Of a stretch of 41,355 nucleotides of DNA, positions 37,976 to 41,355 are shown piece by piece. The notes below the pieces were generated by a model. That model was given only the letters and a program-made list of their open reading frames with translations. It ran no database searches and was not told where the DNA came from. The translations under genes and the position numbers were made by a program. Where the stretch lies: positions 1 through 41,355 of the IMG/VR virus record IMGVR_UViG_3300042894_000896. One strand, written 5' to 3'. Numbering within the stretch: position 1 is the stretch's first letter; the number at the start of each line of letters is the position of its first letter. The DNA is from a virus.

Positions 37976-38157
37976 TGGAACTAGATAAAGCATACGAAAT
38001 AGTATTAGCAGACTTAGAAGAGAGAAACTCACACACAATAGGAAGACTATTGCGTTGGGACATGGAAGGAAGCCCTGATGACGAACTTATGTATCGTGCT
38101 TGGCTAGTTGCTAAGAACTTTATTGAACAGTATGAATGGGATAAGGCTAAGGCTTAG
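37975..38157 (+). CDS. Small helical protein (60 aa)
   Basis: MELDKAYEIVLADLEERNSH then TIGRLLRWDMEGSPDDELMY and KNFIEQYEWDKAKA. Helical and charged. Starts at TAATG. A TTCG hairpin and GGCGGGC follow its stop. Function unknown. Confidence 0.7.
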   Translation: MELDKAYEIVLADLEERNSHTIGRLLRWDMEGSPDDELMYRAWLVAKNFIEQYEWDKAKA

Positions 38158-38159
38158 TC

Positions 38160-38177
38160 CCTACCCTTCGGGGCGGG
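38160..38177 (+). terminator. TTCG hairpin at the operon end
   Basis: CCTACCC and GGGCGGG pair imperfectly around TTCG. Weak evidence for termination. Confidence 0.45.
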
Positions 38178-38186
38178 CAGCAAAAA

Positions 38187-38201
38187 TAACAGAATGATAA
38201 C
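38187..38201 (+). repeat. TAAC/GATAAC element
   Basis: TAACAGAATGATAAC after GGCGGGC, followed by two TTTACGAAA units. Confidence 0.6.
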
Positions 38202-38227
38202 GCTTTACGAAATGCTTTACGAAACCC

Positions 38228-38256
38228 TTGACTTATTCCCCATCTTGCCTTATACT
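38228..38256 (+). promoter_or_regulatory. Canonical promoter
   Basis: TTGACT, 17 bp, TATACT. Confidence 0.8.
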
Positions 38257-38309
38257 TGTATTATCAACAAAAGTTGAGAAACAAAAACTACAAGTAGAAA
38301 GAAGCAAAA

Positions 38310-38468
38310 ATGGAAACCACATTTTCCGTTCCAACTGTTGGCTCACAGTTCACAACTCAGCGAGCAGGTATCGTAGGTACAGTTCAGGAAGTAGTCAAGA
38401 ACTCTAACGGTTCGTACCGTATCAAGTTAGATGTCAATGGCGAAACACGCTGGACAACTGCCAAGTAG
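38310..38468 (+). CDS. Small beta protein (52 aa)
   Basis: METTFSVPTVGSQFTTQRAG then IVGTVQEVVKNSNGSYRIKL and NGETRWTTAK. Alternating strands with IVGTV and SYRIKL look like a small SH3- or OB-like barrel. GTAGAAAGAAG precedes the ATG. The stop TAG opens a hairpin (TAGTTC...GAACTA) that leads directly into pseudoknot copy c. Function unknown. Confidence 0.72.
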   Translation: METTFSVPTVGSQFTTQRAGIVGTVQEVVKNSNGSYRIKLDVNGETRWTTAK

Positions 38469-38483
38469 TTCATAACAGAACTA
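38466..38483 (+). ncRNA. Stop-codon hairpin before pseudoknot copy c
   Basis: TAGTTC, starting with the stop codon, pairs with GAACTA around ATAACA. Copies a and d have a comparable hairpin. Confidence 0.6.
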
Positions 38484-38485
38484 TA

Positions 38486-38512
38486 ACATCTGGGTAAATG
38501 TCTAAACTGCCC
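38486..38512 (+). ncRNA. Pseudoknot element, copy c
   Basis: Stem 1 ACAT with ATGT, loop CT, stem 2 GGGTA with TGCCC (one G-U), single A, loop CTAAAC. Both stems differ from copy b and stay paired. Confidence 0.8.
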
Positions 38513-38513
38513 A

Positions 38514-38542
38514 TTTACAAATCAACCCTTATCCTGTATAAT
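38514..38542 (+). promoter_or_regulatory. Canonical promoter
   Basis: TTTACA, 17 bp, TATAAT, starting 2 nt after pseudoknot copy c. Confidence 0.8.
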
Positions 38543-38585
38543 TATCTTATACACAAAACCCACAAATAGAAAGTAGTAAAACATT

Positions 38586-39023
38586 ATGGCTCGTTCCGTA
38601 TCAGTAAAAATCCCAACATCAGTAGTTATTGAGATGATTGAGAACAAGTTAGCAGAACTAACAAAAGCAGAAACAGATTATCCTAAGTTGCTTTTAGCAT
38701 ACAAGAAAGACATTGCTACATTCACAGCAGACCTACTTGACCTAATTGGCAAGAACAAAAAGTCTGTTGTTGATTACAGCGACTACGAATGGTCATCAAG
38801 CAACATTGCTATCAACAGCGATTGGCGTGGCTCTGTGTCTATTGCTATTGGCAAGGAGTTAGTTGGTAAGATTGGCAAGAAGCCAGAGAAGCCAGAAGAC
38901 CCTGACAACTATGGACACAAGAACAAGAAAACTGAGTTGGAGAAGACCCTAAAACTTCTCAAACTAACTGAGCAGGAAACAATCACATCAAGCACATACA
39001 ACTCTGTTCTTGACCTGCTATAA
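38586..39023 (+). CDS. Protein of unknown function (145 aa)
   Basis: MARSVSVKIPTSVVIEMIEN, then a helical Lys-rich region (NKLAELTKAETDYPKLLLAY), a central segment (SDYEWSSSNIAINSDWRGSV), a Pro/Glu/Lys linker and a C-terminal helix (LKLLKLTEQETITSSTYNSV). I do not recognise the family. The upstream site is GAAAGTAG, weaker than usual. Pseudoknot copy d follows the stop. Confidence 0.7.
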   Translation: MARSVSVKIPTSVVIEMIENKLAELTKAETDYPKLLLAYKKDIATFTADLLDLIGKNKKSVVDYSDYEWSSSNIAINSDWRGSVSIAIGKELVGKIGKKPEKPEDPDNYGHKNKKTELEKTLKLLKLTEQETITSSTYNSVLDLL

Positions 39024-39027
39024 ACCA

Positions 39028-39041
39028 TAGGCGTACGCCTA
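39028..39041 (+). ncRNA. Hairpin before pseudoknot copy d
   Basis: TAGGC and GCCTA pair around GTAC, 4 nt after the stop and 1 nt before the pseudoknot. It matches the outer part of the hairpin before copy a. Confidence 0.55.
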
Positions 39042-39042
39042 A

Positions 39043-39069
39043 ACACCTAAGCAAGTGTCTAAACTGCTT
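39043..39069 (+). ncRNA. Pseudoknot element, copy d
   Basis: Stem 1 ACAC with GTGT, loop CT, stem 2 AAGCA with TGCTT, single A, loop CTAAAC. The outer pair of stem 2 is A-T instead of G-C. Confidence 0.8.
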
Positions 39070-39077
39070 CCTGAATT

Positions 39078-39125
39078 GGGGTAGCGACTAGACAGGTATA
39101 AGGTGTAAACCAATCGCTAATCCCC
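39078..39125 (+). ncRNA. Possible antiterminator hairpin
   Basis: GGGGTAGCGA can pair with TCGCTA (plus CCCC after a 2-nt bulge). This uses the C-run that also forms the left arm of the terminator at 39119-39176, so the two folds exclude each other. Confidence 0.5.
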
Positions 39126-39176
39126 CTGTGAAGTCTGGATACCAATCCCGAAAGTAGCAGGGGGATTTATTTTTTG
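39119..39176 (+). terminator. Terminator with a structured loop
   Basis: AATCCCCCTG pairs perfectly with CAGGGGGATT around a 29-nt loop that has an inner GGAT/ATCC pair; TATTTTTT follows. Confidence 0.8.
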
Positions 39177-39191
39177 CCCGCCCAAAAATGG

Positions 39192-39206
39192 TAACAAAAT
39201 GATTAA
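39192..39206 (+). repeat. TAAC/GATAAC-like element
   Basis: TAACAAAATGATTAA after GCCCGCC; the last three bases deviate. Confidence 0.5.
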
Positions 39207-39232
39207 GAATGAAAAATTAGTTTACGAAACAC

Positions 39233-39261
39233 TTGACAAATCCCCTAAATCGTGAGACAAT
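39233..39261 (+). promoter_or_regulatory. Canonical promoter
   Basis: TTGACA, 17 bp, GACAAT. Confidence 0.75.
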
Positions 39262-39300
39262 TGAGTATCAAATAAATCCACTAACGAAAGGTGTGTCCCT

Positions 39301-40314
39301 ATGGCTCACGAATTAGAAATCAACGAAGCAACAGGTCAGGCAAGTTTCGCTTCACTAAGACAACCTGCTTGGCACAATCTTGGAACTGTGTTTCAGGAAG
39401 AAGTATCTACAACAGAAATGCTAGAATTAGCAAATCTACACAATTGGAATGTTCGTCTTGAAGATGTTGCTGTCCCTGCTGGTTTCACTAGCGACAGAAA
39501 CTACTCATTCGTTTCAAGAACAAATCCATTCAACGCAGAACAGACAGACATTCTTGGTGTCGTTGGTGAACGCTATGTTCCATTACAGAATGAAGACCTA
39601 TTTTCATTTGGCGATAACTTGCTAGATGGTGGTGGGCGTTGGGAAACTGCTGGTTCAATCAAGGGTGGTAGACAGGTTTTCGGTTCTATCGCATTGGAAA
39701 GAGAAACTGTCCTAGACCCTAATGGCGTTAGTGATGTTGTCAAGTCTTACCTATTGCTAAACACATCTCACGATGGCTCTATCGCAATTCAGGCTTCAAT
39801 CACTCCTGTTCGTGTTGTATGTGCTAACACTCTAAACCTTGCTCTATCTTCTCTAAAAGGTAAAAAGGGTTTGAAGCAATCATTCAAGATTAGACACACA
39901 CAAACAGCAGAAGGCAAAATCGCAGTTGCTCGTGAAGCGTTAGGTCTTGCTAATCACTACCTAGACGAGTTTGATTTGCTTGCTAAGGAAATGATTAGCA
40001 AAGAAATTACTCAGGCTAAGTTTGATGAGATTGTTCTCAAAGCGTATCCAATGCCAACTAAGGACAGCAAGGGTTCAATGAAAAAGTGGACAGATAAGAT
40101 TGACCTTATTCAATCTATCTATGTTGGCGATTACAACAACACTATCTCTGGAACTGCTTGGGGTGCTTTGAATGCTCTAACAGAACGCCTAGATTGGTAT
40201 CGCAACTCTCGTGGAACTAACAACGAAAGTATTTACGCTTCTGCTTCTGGCTTTGACCCTGTAATCAACGCTGAGAAAAACAGGCTGATGAACTTGGTCT
40301 TGGCTTCCGTATAG
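39301..40314 (+). CDS. DUF932 / phage-plasmid-like protein (337 aa)
   Basis: Matches the DUF932 family (also described as phage/plasmid-like TIGR03299) found in many phages and plasmids, function unknown. Visible family features are PAWHNLGTVF near the N-terminus, the central GERYVPLQNEDLFSFGDNLL, GRWETAGSIKGGRQVFGSI, the SITPVRVVCANTLNLAL motif and a C-terminal GTAWGALNALTERLDWYRNS. Length is typical. CGAAAGGTGTG precedes the ATG. It has a canonical promoter, and pseudoknot copy e starts 7 nt after its stop. The largest gene of the right arm in this window. Confidence 0.88.
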   Translation: MAHELEINEATGQASFASLRQPAWHNLGTVFQEEVSTTEMLELANLHNWNVRLEDVAVPAGFTSDRNYSFVSRTNPFNAEQTDILGVVGERYVPLQNEDLFSFGDNLLDGGGRWETAGSIKGGRQVFGSIALERETVLDPNGVSDVVKSYLLLNTSHDGSIAIQASITPVRVVCANTLNLALSSLKGKKGLKQSFKIRHTQTAEGKIAVAREALGLANHYLDEFDLLAKEMISKEITQAKFDEIVLKAYPMPTKDSKGSMKKWTDKIDLIQSIYVGDYNNTISGTAWGALNALTERLDWYRNSRGTNNESIYASASGFDPVINAEKNRLMNLVLASV

Positions 40315-40320
40315 CAAAAC

Positions 40321-40347
40321 AATCCTGAGCAAGATTTCAAACTGCTC
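40321..40347 (+). ncRNA. Pseudoknot element, copy e
   Basis: Stem 1 AATC with GATT, loop CT, stem 2 GAGCA with TGCTC, single A, loop TCAAAC. Stem 1 differs at several positions from copies b and d but remains paired. No hairpin precedes it. Confidence 0.78.
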
Positions 40348-40455
40348 ACCATTTCCTACTTGACAAAGTGGGAAATTTGGGCGGGCATTTTTCAACTAGT
40401 TAATCATTTATTTCGATTACGATAAGGTTACATTTCCCCTGAAACTATTGACTAT

Positions 40456-40476
40456 GTCAGTGGTGTTATGTATACT
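40456..40476 (+). promoter_or_regulatory. Octamer promoter, leaderless
   Basis: GTCAGTGG, 7 bp, TATACT, then 6 nt to the ATG at 40483. Confidence 0.8.
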
Positions 40477-40482
40477 TGACTT

Positions 40483-40791
40483 ATGAATGAAAACGAAACT
40501 ATTATCCTTACCCCTGTTTATGATGAAGACAATGCCCCTTACATCTACCCTGACGGAAATGACCTAGAGCAATACCAGCGTAGGCAGTTTTTCGTGTGGG
40601 GTATGGAAGCATTAGAGAGACAACTATGGGATAGTGCTGAACGTGGTTGGCACGATACCAGTGGTCCAGAGTTCCAGTCATACCTAAGAATGCTTAGAAG
40701 TATAAAGAGCAATCTTGAAGACAAACTATCCTATGATAATTCCAAAGTGCTCTATGACGAGATGCTTGAAAAAGCGTCTATGATGTCCTAG
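40483..40791 (+). CDS. Acidic protein of unknown function (102 aa)
   Basis: MNENETIILTPVYDEDNAPY, then DLEQYQRRQFFVWGMEALER and a helical C-terminus (LRMLRSIKSNLEDKLSYDNS). I do not recognise the family. The ATG is 6 nt after the -10 hexamer and no ribosome site is present, so the mRNA is probably leaderless. Confidence 0.72.
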   Translation: MNENETIILTPVYDEDNAPYIYPDGNDLEQYQRRQFFVWGMEALERQLWDSAERGWHDTSGPEFQSYLRMLRSIKSNLEDKLSYDNSKVLYDEMLEKASMMS

Positions 40792-40793
40792 AT

Positions 40794-40814
40794 GTCAGTG
40801 GTATCCCCTATAAT
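40794..40814 (+). promoter_or_regulatory. Octamer promoter
   Basis: GTCAGTGG, 7 bp, TATAAT, 2 nt after the upstream stop. Confidence 0.75.
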
Positions 40815-40840
40815 AAGAACCTAACAGAAAGAGAAACCCT

Positions 40841-41077
40841 ATGAAAAGATACTATGTAGAAATCCAAGTAAATTACTGTGGAGACATTGAAGCAGAAAGT
40901 CAAGAACAAGCAGAAGAAATGGCTTGGTCTGCTTACTACGGAAATGATGCCACACTACAATACGACAGCGTTGAAGACATTAGAATAGATGAGTATGATG
41001 TCTGCGATACCTGTGGTAATGATGAGCAAGAATACTGCGAATGCGAAGAAGACGAAGAAGTGGAAGAAGATAACTAA
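40841..41077 (+). CDS. Small protein with an acidic Cys-rich tail (78 aa)
   Basis: MKRYYVEIQVNYCGDIEAES then QEQAEEMAWSAYYGNDATLQ: a strand-helix-strand unit common in small phage proteins. The end has CDTCGNDEQEYCECEED, a cluster of four cysteines, and then an acidic tail. AGAAAGAGAAA precedes the ATG. It is coupled to the next gene by TAATG. Function unknown. Confidence 0.72.
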   Translation: MKRYYVEIQVNYCGDIEAESQEQAEEMAWSAYYGNDATLQYDSVEDIRIDEYDVCDTCGNDEQEYCECEEDEEVEEDN

Positions 41078-41349
41078 TGCAGAGAGATAGTTTACTTACA
41101 TACATCAACACAGAATACCGAAGTGGTGATGAGATTGTTGCCACTTGGTTTGACAAAGACCACACTGCTCAGTTCCTAGATTTCCAACCTGAGCCTGATG
41201 TGCTGACGGAAGCATGGGAAAGAATTGCTAGTGATGTTCAAGATGACCTAGACCACTTGCTAGAGTTTGGTGATTTTATTCACGATACAGCAGAAAAACT
41301 AAAAGAAGCAATCGCACAAGTAGAAAAGGAATGGAACGAAGATGCTTGA
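41077..41349 (+). CDS. Acidic helical protein (90 aa)
   Basis: MQRDSLLTYINTEYRSGDEI then VLTEAWERIASDVQDDLDHL and KLKEAIAQVEKEWNEDA. Mostly helical and acidic. It starts at TAATG after the 78-residue gene. I do not recognise the family; its position suggests the same operon continues beyond the window. Confidence 0.7.
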   Translation: MQRDSLLTYINTEYRSGDEIVATWFDKDHTAQFLDFQPEPDVLTEAWERIASDVQDDLDHLLEFGDFIHDTAEKLKEAIAQVEKEWNEDA

Positions 41350-41355
41350 AGAACA
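41342..41355 (+). CDS. Possible next gene, cut by the right edge
   Basis: ATGCTTGAAGAACA overlaps the end of the 90-residue gene, in the overlapping style of this arm. Only four codons are visible. Confidence 0.25.

Noticed and set aside
28300-40370. TTGACA hexamers near operon ends (about 28309, 29010, 31071, 31829 and 40361)
   Set aside because: They have no -10 at 16-18 bp and lie before the terminator or GCCCGCC; some form hairpin arms. They are not promoters.

Overview
The window is part of the genome of a tailed, siphovirus-like double-stranded DNA phage. It carries an HK97-type head module, a tail tube and tape measure, fibres, a lysin-like gene and a dense early-type arm. No terminase, integrase, DNA polymerase or helicase is visible, so the genome continues on both sides. 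The DNA is A+T-rich. Shine-Dalgarno sites are of the AAGGAGG or AGAAAGG type, many promoters are extended -10 (TGN-TATAAT), and several genes appear leaderless. With the B12-dependent ribonucleotide reductase and the NlpC/P60 lysin, this suggests a Gram-positive and probably actinobacterial host of low GC content. The host is inference only.

Left arm (1 to about 27.2 kb, almost entirely minus strand, read right to left). It opens with a one-TM coiled-coil protein (holin candidate). Next come two collagen-like proteins, a family 2 glycosyltransferase and several trimeric-fibre proteins, interrupted by one plus-strand NlpC/P60 peptidase with a signal peptide. Then follow a cysteine-rich protein, a zinc-ribbon protein, a class II ribonucleotide reductase, a 1140-residue structural protein, the portal, the prohead protease with an in-frame scaffold, the major capsid protein, neck proteins, the major tail protein, two paralogous tail assembly chaperones and the start of the tape measure. 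Hairpin terminators and individual extended -10 promoters divide this arm into short units.

Middle (26.7-27.98 kb). Transcription diverges here. There is an A+T-rich block, a small helix-turn-helix protein on the plus strand, and a tandem 24-bp repeat.

Right arm (27.98 kb to the end, plus strand). About 50 very small genes are organised as 1-5-gene operons. Nearly every operon starts with the same promoter: the octamer GTCAGTGG, exactly 7 bp, then a -10 hexamer (25 copies, 22 with the exact octamer). Three of these promoters lie 6 nt before an ATG, which implies leaderless mRNAs and fixes the geometry. Most products are tiny CxxC zinc-binding proteins, acidic proteins or one-TM micropeptides. 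Operons usually end in GC-rich hairpins (TTCG or GAAA loops), a GCCCGCC/GGCGGGC heptamer and a TAACnnAnTGATAAC element.

Most striking observation. Five copies of a 27-nt element between 36.9 and 40.35 kb fit one H-type pseudoknot of fixed geometry (4-2-5-1-4-6-5). Both stems show compensatory base changes. The copies sit just after stop codons, in a section where four genes switch to canonical TTGACA/17 bp/TATAAT-type promoters. I cannot match this element to a known RNA family.
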